Shown here piece by piece: positions 49,501 through 58,975 of a DNA stretch of 64,000 bases. Each line of letters opens with the position of its first letter. Positions within the stretch are counted from its first letter, which is position 1. A program made the translations under genes and the position numbers. Below the pieces are notes generated by a model. That model saw nothing but the letters and a program-made list of their open reading frames with translations, had not been told where the DNA came from and did no database searches. Source of the stretch: [Mycobacterium] zoologicum (lineage in GTDB: Bacteria; Actinomycetota; Actinomycetes; Mycobacteriales; Mycobacteriaceae); assembly GCF_020172665.1 (NCBI RefSeq), contig NZ_CP083985.1, positions 571,670 through 635,669 of the forward strand, in the 5' to 3' direction.

Positions 49501-52500
49501 AGGCGTTCCGTCGCGCGGGCCTGCCGGCCGGCTCGGTCCAGTACGTCGAGGCGCACGGCACCGGAACCTCGATCGGCGATGCCATCGAGGCCAACGCCCT
49601 GGGCAGCGTGCTGTCCGAGGGCCGGCCGCAGGGCAGCCGCTGTCTGGTCGGGTCGGTCAAGACCAACATCGGGCACCTGGAGGCCGCGGCCGGGGTCGCC
49701 GGACTGATCAAGGTGGCGCTGTCGTTGCAGCACCGCACCATCCCGGCCAGCCTGAACTTCACCGAGCCCAACCCGCACATCCTGTTCGACAGCCTGCCGC
49801 TGGAAGTGGTGACCAAGCAGACGCCGTGGCCGGCGGGCAGCCGCGCGATCGCCGGGGTCAGCTCGTTCGGATTCGGCGGTACCAACGCCCACGTCGTGCT
49901 CACCGAGGCCCCGCAGGTCCGCGCCCGCTACGCCGATGAGTCGGCTCCGCCACGCGCCGAGCTCTTGGCGCTGTCCGCGCGCTCCCCGGAGGCGCTGACC
50001 GCGCTGGTCGGCGAGTACGAGATGGCTCTTTTCTCCGGTGGCCTCGAGGGCGGGACCTTCCTGTCCGACCTGTGTTACACCGCCGGCGCCCGACGCGGCC
50101 ACCACGACTACCGACTGTCGGTGGTCGGTGACTCGCCGGCGGCACTGTTCGAGTCGCTGTCGGCCTATCGGCAGGGCGAATCACGGCCGGGCCTGTCGGT
50201 CGGGCATTGTTCGCCGGGCCGCCCCCGGCACGGGGTCACGTTCGTCTTCTCCGGGCAGGGTTCCCAGTGGCACGGCATGGCGCAGCGGCTCCAGGCCGAA
50301 GAGCCGGTGTTCGCCGAGGCCCTGGCGGCCTGCGACAGCGCGATCTTCCCGCACCTGGGGCACTCGGTCCTCAAAGCGCTTGCCGCCAAAGAAAATTCGG
50401 GCAAGTCTCAGCTCAACGACATCGGTATCCTGCAACCCACCATCTTCGCGATCCAGGTGGCTTTGGCGGCGCTGTGGCGGTCCTGGGGCGTCGAGCCGGT
50501 CGCGGTCGTGGGGCACAGCCTCGGCGAGGTCGCGGCCGCCCACGTCGCGGGCGCACTGAACCTGGAGGACGCCGCACGGGTGATCTGCGCCCGGGCCCGG
50601 ATGCTGCGGGGCGTGCGCGGCCGCGGCGCGATGATGGTCACCGAGACCACCATGGCTGAGGCACAGGACCTGATCGCCGGCCATGAGCGTGAGGTGGCCG
50701 TGGCCGCCAGCAACAGCTACCGCTCCACCGTGCTCGCCGGTGAGCGCAAGGTGCTCGAAGAGCTGATGGCCAAGCTGAACCAGCGCGATCGGTTCTGCCG
50801 GTGGATCGACGTCGACGTCGCCTCGCACAGCCCGCAGATGGACGCCCTGGCCTCCGGTCTGCGCGGCAGCCTGGTGAAGCTGAAGCCGACCGTGCCGACG
50901 GTGCCGATGTACTCGACGGTCACCGGGGAGCCGGTGGGCGAGCGGCCGCTCGACGCCGACTACTGGGTAGCCAACCTGTGCTCGCCGGTCCGCTTCTCGC
51001 CGGCGCTGCGCCGCCTACTGGAGGCCGGACACGACACCTTCGTCGAGCTCAGCCCGCACCCCATCCTGCTGACCGGGGCCCGCGAGGACGCCGAACACCT
51101 GCACCGCAGTGCCGTTCTGCTGCCGTCCATGCGCCGCGACGACGACGGTCGCTCCACCATGCTCGGTTCGCTGGGCTCGCTCTACACCCTGGGACATCCG
51201 GTGGCCTGGGAGCAGATCTACCCCGAGGGCAGCCGGCTGGTGCCGGCCCCCACCTACCCGTGGCAGCGAGTGCACTCCTGGCTCAACGCCGGTTCCATCT
51301 CGGCGCCGCGGCACGGCGGCGGTGCGCCCGGTGGCTGGCGCGGGCCCATCCGCTCCGCCGCTCAGCCGGACACCGTGCTGGCCGAGCTCGACATCACCAC
51401 GGCGTTGACCGCCGAGCAGCTCGGCGAGCTTGCCCTGGCCGCGGCCGAGGTCGCGTTCGGGCCGGGCAGCCGTTCGGTCGGTGAGCTGACGCTGCGCGGC
51501 AACACGGCGCAGGTGCGTACCGTGCAGTTCGCGTTGACCGGGGATACGTTCGAGTGCTTCGGCGGTGCCGGCGAGGGCTGGTCGCTACTGGCCACCGGCA
51601 CCCTGGCCGCCGGTGACTCCGGTGTTCCCACCGTCGTAGTGGATCCCACCGACCGCATCTACCAGATGGACTGGCAGCCCGCATCGGTCCCCATCGGCGG
51701 CGAGAGCCGATCCGACGGCCGTCCCGCCGAGCCGGGCAGCTGGCTGATCCTGTCCGACGGCCCGGTCGCCGACACCCTGCGTGACCACCTCGAGGCGCAG
51801 GCGCAGTCCTGCGTGCTGGTGGAGCCGGTCGTCGGGCTCGCCGCGATGGAACGGATCAGCGCTGACAGCTACCGGGTAGACCCGGCCCGGCCCGAGCACT
51901 TCGCCGAGCTGCTGCGTGCGGCGTTCGGCGGCGACCGTCCGCCGTGCCGCGGCGTGGTGCACCTGTGGAACCTGTTGGCCGGCCCGGAATCTCTTGCTTC
52001 TCTTGAGACGGCCGCCGACATCGGGTCGCTGAGCGTCGTGCACCTGCTCCAGGCGCTGACCCTGGCCGGTTGGCCGGAGTCGCCGCGGCTGTGGTTGGTG
52101 ACCCGCGGCGCGCAGCCGGCCGGGGATCAGTCCGGTCCGGTGTCGGTCGCGCAGGCCCCGGTCTGGGGTCTCGGCCGCAGCATCGACCACGAGTACCCGG
52201 AGCTGCGGGCCACCGGCGTCGATCTGTCGGTCTCCGGCGGCCCCGAGGAGCTGCGCGGATTGTTCAGTGAGATCTGGTCGGACGCAACGGATTCCGACGT
52301 GGCCTTGCGCGGCCCCCGCCGCTATGTGGCCCGCTTGGAGGCCTACACCGCACCCGCGGACGCCGGCGAGCTCGCGGTGCGTGCCGATGGCACCTACCTG
52401 ATCACCGGTGGCCTGGGCGCGGTCGGCGGCAAGATCGCCGAATGGCTGGTCTCTCGCGGCGCCCGCCACCTGGTCCTGATGGGCCGCGGTGCGCCGTCGG

Positions 52501-53603
52501 CGGCGGCGGAGGCGACGCTGGAAACGCTGCGCGCCGCCGGTGCCGAGGTGACCGTCGCCCGCGGAGACGTGACCAAGGCCGAGGATGTTTCGGCCGTGCT
52601 CGCCACGATCGGTTCGACCATGCCGGAGCTGCGCGGCGTGGTGCACGCCGCCGGCACCGTCGACGACGCGATCCTGGCCCGCCTGGACGCGGCGAAGTTG
52701 CGTGAGGTGATGGCACCCAAGGTCCAGGGCACCTGGAACCTGCATGCCCTGACCGCGGATGCCGAACTGGACTTCTTTGTGCTGTTCTCCTCGGCCGCAT
52801 CGGTTCTGGGTTCGCCGGGTGCGGCGAACTACGGTGCCGCGAACGCCTTCCTGGACGCGCTGGCCTGGCATCGCCGGGCTGCTGGGCAGCCGGCGTTGAG
52901 CGTCAACTTCGGCCCGTGGGCGGGGTTGGGCATGTTCACCAATTCCGAACTGCACCGGCACTTCTCGCACTACGGCGTGGAGGGGATGTCGGCCGACGAC
53001 TACTTCGCGGCGCTGGGGATCCTGATCGACGGGTCTGCCACGCAGGCCCTGGTGATCGACATCGACTGGCCGAAGTGGCGCCCGAACGTCCACCCGTCGC
53101 TGCTGGCCGACGTGCAACCCGTGGCTGCCGAAGAGGGTGGAACCCCTGCCGGCGGGCTGTATGACGCTGTGCTGGCAGCGGATCCGCAGGAACGCCAACG
53201 GCTGCTGTCGGCCTACCTGCGTGACCTGGTCGCCGGCAAGCTCGGCTTGGCGCCGGGGAGCCTGGACCTGGTGGCGCCGCTGAACAGCCTCGGGGTGGAC
53301 TCGCTGATCACCCTGGAACTGCGTATTCAGGTGGAGCGTGAACTGGGCATCGTGGTGCCGGTGGCCCGCCTGCTCGACGGTCCGAGCGTCACCAGCCTGT
53401 CCGGCTGGCTCGGTGAGAAACTGGCCGACAGCGCGCAGAAGCCCGCGGATGCTCCTGCCGCGCAGGATGTCCCGGCGAGCAAGCCGCAGGCGGCGCAGGA
53501 GATGGAGCTGCTGTCCCAGATGTCGGACCTGTCCGACGACGACGTCGACGCGTTGCTGCAGAAGATGCTCGCCGACGGCGATCAGGTGAAGGATGGGGGA
53601 TAA
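46515..53603 (+). CDS. Type I polyketide synthase: FAAL-ACP-KS-AT-(degenerate DH)-KR-ACP
   Basis: A 2362-residue megasynthase. FAAL loading domain at 1-590 with LQYTSGSTSAPKG and WLPPYHDMGLIGG (about 218-230). ACP1: Ser about 648 in GLDSIHAV. KS about 706-1140: Cys879 in DTACSSS, His in EAHGTGT and NIGHL. AT about 1240-1560: Ser about 1335 in GHSLGE and VASHSPQM; the motifs give mixed malonyl/methylmalonyl signals. A hot-dog-like remnant without the catalytic His (about 1615-1700) looks like a lost DH. KR about 1880-2190: TGGLGAVGG, and SAASVLGSPGAANYGAANAF; VDD suggests a B-type. ACP2: Ser2263 in LGVDSL. C-terminal helical docking segment (about 2330-2355) matches the start of the next protein. 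Predicted: fatty acid loaded, extended once, reduced to 3-hydroxyacyl. Confidence 0.95.
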   Translation: MSRPDDTGNPLRTLVDLLTQRAEQRVDMPVFTFSRDGDENETSQISYRELDLRARRIAANLQANGAAGERVLVLCPPGLDFLAGFFGCLYAGAIAIPVHPPMREHLVPRVESIIADVKPGYALTNAEIEPKIRPAIDALPGGQTLRWTIIDVDIADGTESAWVAPQIDGESIAMLQYTSGSTSAPKGVVLTHGNLVHNLMTISEAWGANTDMPHVVGVFWLPPYHDMGLIGGLLATMYVGGQSVLMPPTAFIKRPMRWLEAISRHRAMITAAPNFAFDLCVELSTPQERAALDLSNWSVALCGAEPVRTATLDGFAELFAESGFRPESFYPVYGLAEGTLLVSGGSDLPTPMVQHIDRVALGDNRVIDVPADDPNVATLVGCGKPRGGQRVIIVDPDTRLECAADRVGEIWVSGGSVAHGYWGAPELSAETFAATLADTGEGPFLRTGDLGFLHSGELFVTGRRKDLIIIRGTNHYPNDIELTVQNTNPALLRGRGAVFSIAPEPGAAEQLVVVQEVDPSRLSGEQADEAMQVIRTAVTQNHSVRTHSVVLVQPLQLPTTSSGKIQRNACKKQYLDGELPIVAQWPSAAAPAAPTAPAAPVPAESGPASGTRSAAEISAWLVNQLAQDLELPVAEIDPSKPFAFYGLDSIHAVRLSTALEKWLGCELVPTIAYEYPSIDILSAHLARVATDAPAAEREAERVERPAADEPIAIVGIGCRFPGADGPEEFWRLLSGGVDATSEVPGDRWDVDAFYNPDPTVPGTAVTRRGGFLDQVDQFDFQFFGISPRESAQMDPQQRLLLEVAWEALEDAGQAPDALAGTRTGVFVGISTNDYGSLRLGQPQLVDAYTGTGNALSIAANRLSYTFDFHGPSMSVDTACSSSLVAVDLACRSLRDGECSMALAAGVNVILSPALAINFTKARVMAPDGRCKTFDADADGYVRGEGAGVVVLKPLSRALEDNDPIYAVIRGSATNSDGRTNGLIAPSGRAQERVVAEAFRRAGLPAGSVQYVEAHGTGTSIGDAIEANALGSVLSEGRPQGSRCLVGSVKTNIGHLEAAAGVAGLIKVALSLQHRTIPASLNFTEPNPHILFDSLPLEVVTKQTPWPAGSRAIAGVSSFGFGGTNAHVVLTEAPQVRARYADESAPPRAELLALSARSPEALTALVGEYEMALFSGGLEGGTFLSDLCYTAGARRGHHDYRLSVVGDSPAALFESLSAYRQGESRPGLSVGHCSPGRPRHGVTFVFSGQGSQWHGMAQRLQAEEPVFAEALAACDSAIFPHLGHSVLKALAAKENSGKSQLNDIGILQPTIFAIQVALAALWRSWGVEPVAVVGHSLGEVAAAHVAGALNLEDAARVICARARMLRGVRGRGAMMVTETTMAEAQDLIAGHEREVAVAASNSYRSTVLAGERKVLEELMAKLNQRDRFCRWIDVDVASHSPQMDALASGLRGSLVKLKPTVPTVPMYSTVTGEPVGERPLDADYWVANLCSPVRFSPALRRLLEAGHDTFVELSPHPILLTGAREDAEHLHRSAVLLPSMRRDDDGRSTMLGSLGSLYTLGHPVAWEQIYPEGSRLVPAPTYPWQRVHSWLNAGSISAPRHGGGAPGGWRGPIRSAAQPDTVLAELDITTALTAEQLGELALAAAEVAFGPGSRSVGELTLRGNTAQVRTVQFALTGDTFECFGGAGEGWSLLATGTLAAGDSGVPTVVVDPTDRIYQMDWQPASVPIGGESRSDGRPAEPGSWLILSDGPVADTLRDHLEAQAQSCVLVEPVVGLAAMERISADSYRVDPARPEHFAELLRAAFGGDRPPCRGVVHLWNLLAGPESLASLETAADIGSLSVVHLLQALTLAGWPESPRLWLVTRGAQPAGDQSGPVSVAQAPVWGLGRSIDHEYPELRATGVDLSVSGGPEELRGLFSEIWSDATDSDVALRGPRRYVARLEAYTAPADAGELAVRADGTYLITGGLGAVGGKIAEWLVSRGARHLVLMGRGAPSAAAEATLETLRAAGAEVTVARGDVTKAEDVSAVLATIGSTMPELRGVVHAAGTVDDAILARLDAAKLREVMAPKVQGTWNLHALTADAELDFFVLFSSAASVLGSPGAANYGAANAFLDALAWHRRAAGQPALSVNFGPWAGLGMFTNSELHRHFSHYGVEGMSADDYFAALGILIDGSATQALVIDIDWPKWRPNVHPSLLADVQPVAAEEGGTPAGGLYDAVLAADPQERQRLLSAYLRDLVAGKLGLAPGSLDLVAPLNSLGVDSLITLELRIQVERELGIVVPVARLLDGPSVTSLSGWLGEKLADSAQKPADAPAAQDVPASKPQAAQEMELLSQMSDLSDDDVDALLQKMLADGDQVKDGG

Positions 53604-53606
53604 CCC

Positions 53607-56600
53607 ATGACCGACCAGCCCGTCGATATCTCCAATCTGTCGCCGGAGCGCAAGCGAGAACTGCTGGCGCAGTTGCTGATGGCCAAGGCGCAGGACGCGG
53701 CCGCCGAACACCAGATGTCCTATGGGCAGCGGTCGATGTGGTTCGTGCACCGGCTGGCTCCCGACAGCGCTGCCTATACCGTCGCTTACGCGGGCCGGAT
53801 CGCCGGAACCCTTGATGTCGCCGCGCTGGAGCGGGCCGCCCAGGCGCTCGTCGACCGGCACCCGATGCTGCGCACCACCTTCGCCGAGCGCGACGGCCAG
53901 CCCGTCGAACTCGTGCACGCCCACGCGCCGGTGCGCATCGCCCGGCACCAGATCGGCGACGGCGAAGCCGAACTCGCCGAATGGGTTCAGACCGAGACCG
54001 ACCGGCCGTTCGACCTGCGCACCGGACCGGTGCTGCGGCTGACCCTGCTGGAGCGGCCCGGGGACCACGTCCTGCTGCTGACCGTGCACCACATCGCCGT
54101 CGATTTCTGGTCTATCGACGTGATCCTGGACGAACTGCGCGCGCTGTACGCCGCTGAGCACGGCGCCGACGTTCCGGAGTTCACCGCCGACCGCTACGTC
54201 GACTACGCCGAGCAGCAGAACCAGGCGCTGGCCGGGCCCGAGGGCGAAGCGCTCTGGGAGTACTGGCGGGAGAAGTTCAGCGGCGAGCTGCCCACGCTGG
54301 CGCTGCCCACCGACTCGCCGCGCCCGGCGATTCAGACGTATAACGGTGCGCTGCACCGGTTCAGCATCGACGCCGAGGTGACGGCCGGACTCAAGCAGGT
54401 GGCCCGTGCCGTCGGCGCGACGCCGTACATGACCATGCTGGCCGCCTTCGCGGTGCTGTTGCAGCGCTACAGCGGCCAGGACGACCTGATCATCGGCTCG
54501 CCGTTCGCCTGCCGCGACCGGGCCGGGCTGATGGGGATGGTCGGCTACGTCACCAACCCGCTGCCGCTGCGGGTGGACCTGAGTGACGACCCGACCTTCG
54601 CCACGGTGCTGGGTCAGGTCAAGGACACCGTGCTGGGCGCGCTCGCCCACCAGAACTACCCGCTGCCGCTGCTCGTGGAGAAGCTGCGCCCGGTCCGCGA
54701 CGCGGCTCGCACCCCGCTGTTCCAGGTGTCGTTCGCCTGGCAGCAGGTCCGGCTGTTCGAAGACGACACAGCGGGCGACGGATCTCCGGACCCCGGCGTT
54801 CTGCACCTGGAGACCCTGCACATCGGCCAGGGCGGCTCACCGTTCGACATCACCATGCAGGTCGGCGAACACGAGGACGAACTGCAGGCCGCGCTGCAGT
54901 ACAACACCGATCTGTTCACCCCCGCCACCATGGCGGCCATGGCCGAGCACTTCCGGCTGCTGCTGGCCGGGCTGGTGGCGCCCGGCGCCGCCGAGGCCAC
55001 CCCGGTGTCGCAGTTGAGCATGCTCAGTGACACCGAACGCGCTGCGCTGGGCGCCTGGAATCAGACCGCGATCGACTACTCCGATGCCCCGGCCCGCCTG
55101 CACGAGATGGTCGAGGCCGCCGTCGCGCGCACGCCCGACGCCGTCGCGGTGAGCTATGAGGGCCGGGAGCTGAGCTACGCCGAACTGGACCGGCGCGCCA
55201 ACGGGCTCGCGCACCGGCTGCGCGGGTTCGGCGTCGGCGTCGGTGTCGGAACTGATGTCGTGCCGGTGCTTTTGGAGCGCTCCGAAGACCTGGTGATCGC
55301 CCTGCTGGGTGTGCTCAAGGCCGGCGGTGTCTTCCTGCCGCTGGACCCCGCCCAGCCCACCGGGCGGCTGGAGGCGATGCTGGCCGACGTGCCGGACGCC
55401 CCGGTGTGTGTCACCCAGCGTGAGCATCTGTCGCACGTACCAAGCGATTTCACCGGAGCGCGGCTGTGCCTGGACCAGCCGTCCACCGCACCGGTCGAGC
55501 AGGCGTCGGCTCCCGAAGCCGTCTCATCCGGTGAGCTGGCCTACCTGATGTACACCTCCGGTTCCACCGGAGCGCCCAAGGGCGCGCTGAACAGTCACGC
55601 CGGTATCCGCAACCGGCTGCTGTGGATGCAGGACGCCTACCAGCTGACCGCCGACGACCGGGTGCTGCACAAGACCCCGATCAACTTCGATCCGTTCGTC
55701 TGGGAGATTTTCTGGCCGTTGACCGTTGGCGCCCGGGTGGTGATCGCCAAGCCCGAGGGTCACAAGGACTCCGGTTACCTGGCCCGGACCATCGTCGAAC
55801 AGCGCGTCACCACGATGCACTTCGTCCCGTCGATGCTGCGGCGGTTCCTGGCTGACCCGGAGGCCGCGTCCTGCACCGGCCTGCGTCAGGTGTTTTGCAG
55901 CGGTGAGGCGCTCACCGCCGACCTGCGCGACACGTTCTTCGAGCTGCTTCCCGCCGAGCTCTACAATCTCTACGGGCCGACCGAGGCCGCCATCGACGTC
56001 ACGCACTTCCATTGTGAGCGTGGCGTTTCCGGGGGTGTGCCGATCGGACGGCCGATCGCCAACATCGCGATCCATCTGCTGGACTCCGCGGGCAACCCGG
56101 TTCCGGTGGGGGTGCCGGGCGAGTTGCACATCGGTGGCGTCGGCGTCGCCCGTGGCTACCTGAACCGGCCCGAGGCCACCGCCGCGGCGTTCCTGCCCGA
56201 CCCGTTCAGCTCCGAACCCGGGGCGCTGCTCTACCGCACCGGCGACCTGGCCCGGTACCTGCCCGATGGCAACATCGACTACCTGGGCCGTAGTGACGAC
56301 CAGGTGAAGATCAACGGCTTCCGGATCGAACTCGGTGAGGTGGAGGCCGCGCTGGTCAAGCACCCCGACATCGTCGAGGGCGCGGTCGTGGCCCGCAAGG
56401 ACGCCGGCGGCAACACCCAGCTGATCGCACATATCGTGCCCGTCGCGGCCGCACCGGGCACCGCCGAGCTGCGCCGCTTCCTGCTCGACCTGGTGCCGGC
56501 GGCCATGGTGCCCGCGGTGTTCCGCACCACCGACCTGCTGCCACTGTCGGCCAGCGGCAAGGTGGACCGGCGCGCACTGCTGGCGCTCGACAACGATCTC

Positions 56601-58970
56601 GACGCCGCACCAACGGAATTCGTGGCACCGCGCGACGCCACCGAAGAGGCGCTGGCCGAGATCTGGCGCGAGGTTCTCGACGTCGAGCGGGTCGGGGTCA
56701 CCGATGACTTCTTCGCCCTGGGCGGGGCCTCCACCCAGGCCCTGGAGGTCGCGGTGCGGGTCGGTGAGCTCGGCCTGGAGCTGCGGCCGGAGTCGATGTT
56801 CGTCTACGGCACCATCGCCGAGCTGGCCGCCGAGTTCGGCCCGATCGGTGGCGAGCCCAAGTCGGTTCCCGCCGCCGAGCAGCCTGTCGCGCCCGCCCAG
56901 CCGGTGGCGCAAGCGCCCAAACCTGTTGCCGCGCCGGTGATCGAGCCGGCCAAGACCGGGCCGGCGCGCAACATCGTGATCGAGAGCCTGGGGGTGTACC
57001 TGCCGCCGCGGGCGGTCTCCACCGACCAGGTGCTGGCCGATTGCGTCAACGAGGTGAAGATCCCGCTGGAGCGGCTCACCGGCATCAAGAACCGGCGGAT
57101 GGCCGGCGTCGACGAGTTCTCGATCGACCTGGGTCGCAAGGCGATCGGCGACTGCCTGTCCCGATCCAGCTACGCCCCCGAAGAGATCGACCTGGTCATC
57201 GCGTGCAACATCTCCCGTTGCGACGGCCCGGAGCACATGTTCACCTTCGAGCCCAGCACGGCCTCGCAGCTGCGCGACCAGATGGGGCTGACAAACGCGG
57301 TGTGCTTCGACATCAACAACGCCTGCGCCGGAATGTTCACCGGAGTCAGTGTGGCGCAGGACTTCCTGCAGACCGGGCTGGCGCGCAATGCCCTGGTGGT
57401 CAGCGGCGAGTACATCAGCCACATCACCGAGACCGCGCAGCAGGAGATCGAGAGCGCGATGGACCCGCGCCTGGCCTGCCTGACCGTCGGCGATGCCGGT
57501 GCGGCGGTGGTGCTGGAGCTGGGGCCCAACGACCGGGTCGGCTTCCACGACCTGGACCTGGCCACCTACAGCGAATTCGCGAAGCTGTGCATCGCCAAGG
57601 CGACCGAGGGCCCGCACGGGGGTGCCATCATGCACACCGACTCGGTCACCCAGACCGCGATCGCCGTCAAGCACTCGGTGCCCTACGTCGCGGCGGTCAT
57701 GCAGCGCCACGGCTGGCGGCCCGAGACAGCCGACCAGCTGTTGATGCACCAGACCTCCGAGGCGTCCATCAACGACGCGATCCTGACCATCAACCGGGTG
57801 TTCGGTGCCGGTGCGGCCAGCCGTGCCAACACCATCTGCAACCTGGCCGAGCGTGGAAACACCGCTACCACCACACATTTTGTCGCGCTGTATGACTACA
57901 TCACGGCGGGCCGGATCAATTCCGGTGACAACGTGGTGCTGTCCATCACCGGATCGGGTCAGACCATCGGGACCGGGCTGTACACCTTCGACGACCTGCC
58001 CGACCGGATGCGCCGGGCCGCGGGCGGCCAGGCCGGGCACGCCGGTCGCAGCCGGCCCGCCGCCCGGCGGGAGCTGCCGGCCACGCCGCGGGTGCGTATC
58101 GAAGGCATCGGCATGGCCCCCGCAGCACAGGGACAGCCCAGCAATATCCAGTCGGCCACTGACGCTGCCGCCGCCTGCCTGGCCGACAGCGGCGTCGACC
58201 GGACCGAGGTGGGCCTGGTGATCCACACCGGCATCTACCGCGACGACTTCCTGTCCGAGCCGGCGGTCGCCACCCTGGTCGCCGGTGAGGTCGGCATCAA
58301 CGCCGAACCCGAATCCGCCGATGCCCCCAAGACGTTTGCGTTCGACATCCTCAACGGCGCAGTCGGTTTCCTCAACGGCTGTCACGTCGCCGCCGGCATG
58401 ATCGGCGCCGGGCGCACCGGACACGCCATGGTGCTCGCCTCCGAGGTGGAGAACAACACACGGGAGAGCGGCTATCCGCTCGTCGGCCTCGCCGAGACCG
58501 GCTCGGCGATCATGCTCAGCCCGAGCAGTGGCCCGGAAGGCTTCGGCCGCTTCGTGTTCGGCCACCACCCGGAGTACCAGGGCGCGCTGCGCACCTACAC
58601 CCAGGAGCGTGACGGCCGGATGTGGCTGCGGGTCGACCGTGACCCGAACCTCGCTTCGATCTACGTGAGCTGCCTGCCGGCTGCGGTCAAGGAGCTGCTG
58701 ACGCTGGAGGGCCTGGAGCCCGAGGACATCGCGCTGGTGTTCCCGCCGTATCTGCCCGGTGCGGCTCTCGGTGAACTCGCCGCGGGCATCGGGGTGGACC
58801 GGTCGCGCTTCGTCGAGACGCAGGGCCTGACCGGTGACCCGTTCACCTCGACGCTGCCGTACCAGATCGCCGATGCCCGCGAGCGTGGCCTGGTCAAGCC
58901 CGGTGACGTCTCGCTGGTCATGGCCGTGGGCTCGGGCATCGAGGTCGGCTGCACCACCTATCGGTTCTGA
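53607..58970 (+). CDS. NRPS C-A-PCP module fused to two KASIII-like domains
   Basis: A 1787-residue protein. Docking helix 1-30 (LSPERKRELLAQLLMAKAQD). C domain about 31-450 with VHHIAVDFW (His161/162, Asp166). A domain about 480-1010 with YTSGSTGAPKG; specificity residues read from INFDPFVW, FVPSM, FCSGEAL and YGPTEAAID give D-P-W-H-F-S-L-I-D-K, close to serine codes (DVWHFSLVDK type). PCP Ser about 1042 in LGGASTQAL. Linker rich in Pro/Ala. KASIII-1 about 1130-1475: Cys1240 in NNACAGMF, His1381 in LMHQTSE, Asn1418 in RGNTATTT, so a complete triad. KASIII-2 about 1496-1787: Ala1585 at the Cys position, His and Asn also replaced, so catalytically dead. No thioesterase or reductase release domain. 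Starts 3 bp after the PKS stop. Product unknown. Confidence 0.9.
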   Translation: MTDQPVDISNLSPERKRELLAQLLMAKAQDAAAEHQMSYGQRSMWFVHRLAPDSAAYTVAYAGRIAGTLDVAALERAAQALVDRHPMLRTTFAERDGQPVELVHAHAPVRIARHQIGDGEAELAEWVQTETDRPFDLRTGPVLRLTLLERPGDHVLLLTVHHIAVDFWSIDVILDELRALYAAEHGADVPEFTADRYVDYAEQQNQALAGPEGEALWEYWREKFSGELPTLALPTDSPRPAIQTYNGALHRFSIDAEVTAGLKQVARAVGATPYMTMLAAFAVLLQRYSGQDDLIIGSPFACRDRAGLMGMVGYVTNPLPLRVDLSDDPTFATVLGQVKDTVLGALAHQNYPLPLLVEKLRPVRDAARTPLFQVSFAWQQVRLFEDDTAGDGSPDPGVLHLETLHIGQGGSPFDITMQVGEHEDELQAALQYNTDLFTPATMAAMAEHFRLLLAGLVAPGAAEATPVSQLSMLSDTERAALGAWNQTAIDYSDAPARLHEMVEAAVARTPDAVAVSYEGRELSYAELDRRANGLAHRLRGFGVGVGVGTDVVPVLLERSEDLVIALLGVLKAGGVFLPLDPAQPTGRLEAMLADVPDAPVCVTQREHLSHVPSDFTGARLCLDQPSTAPVEQASAPEAVSSGELAYLMYTSGSTGAPKGALNSHAGIRNRLLWMQDAYQLTADDRVLHKTPINFDPFVWEIFWPLTVGARVVIAKPEGHKDSGYLARTIVEQRVTTMHFVPSMLRRFLADPEAASCTGLRQVFCSGEALTADLRDTFFELLPAELYNLYGPTEAAIDVTHFHCERGVSGGVPIGRPIANIAIHLLDSAGNPVPVGVPGELHIGGVGVARGYLNRPEATAAAFLPDPFSSEPGALLYRTGDLARYLPDGNIDYLGRSDDQVKINGFRIELGEVEAALVKHPDIVEGAVVARKDAGGNTQLIAHIVPVAAAPGTAELRRFLLDLVPAAMVPAVFRTTDLLPLSASGKVDRRALLALDNDLDAAPTEFVAPRDATEEALAEIWREVLDVERVGVTDDFFALGGASTQALEVAVRVGELGLELRPESMFVYGTIAELAAEFGPIGGEPKSVPAAEQPVAPAQPVAQAPKPVAAPVIEPAKTGPARNIVIESLGVYLPPRAVSTDQVLADCVNEVKIPLERLTGIKNRRMAGVDEFSIDLGRKAIGDCLSRSSYAPEEIDLVIACNISRCDGPEHMFTFEPSTASQLRDQMGLTNAVCFDINNACAGMFTGVSVAQDFLQTGLARNALVVSGEYISHITETAQQEIESAMDPRLACLTVGDAGAAVVLELGPNDRVGFHDLDLATYSEFAKLCIAKATEGPHGGAIMHTDSVTQTAIAVKHSVPYVAAVMQRHGWRPETADQLLMHQTSEASINDAILTINRVFGAGAASRANTICNLAERGNTATTTHFVALYDYITAGRINSGDNVVLSITGSGQTIGTGLYTFDDLPDRMRRAAGGQAGHAGRSRPAARRELPATPRVRIEGIGMAPAAQGQPSNIQSATDAAAACLADSGVDRTEVGLVIHTGIYRDDFLSEPAVATLVAGEVGINAEPESADAPKTFAFDILNGAVGFLNGCHVAAGMIGAGRTGHAMVLASEVENNTRESGYPLVGLAETGSAIMLSPSSGPEGFGRFVFGHHPEYQGALRTYTQERDGRMWLRVDRDPNLASIYVSCLPAAVKELLTLEGLEPEDIALVFPPYLPGAALGELAAGIGVDRSRFVETQGLTGDPFTSTLPYQIADARERGLVKPGDVSLVMAVGSGIEVGCTTYRF

Positions 58971-58975
58971 TCGGC

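Noticed and set aside
51585..54821. 1078-residue minus-strand frame over the PKS-NRPS junction
   Set aside because: Low-complexity His/Arg/Gln/Val composition typical of antisense frames in high-GC genes; the plus strand carries clear KR, ACP and C-domain motifs.
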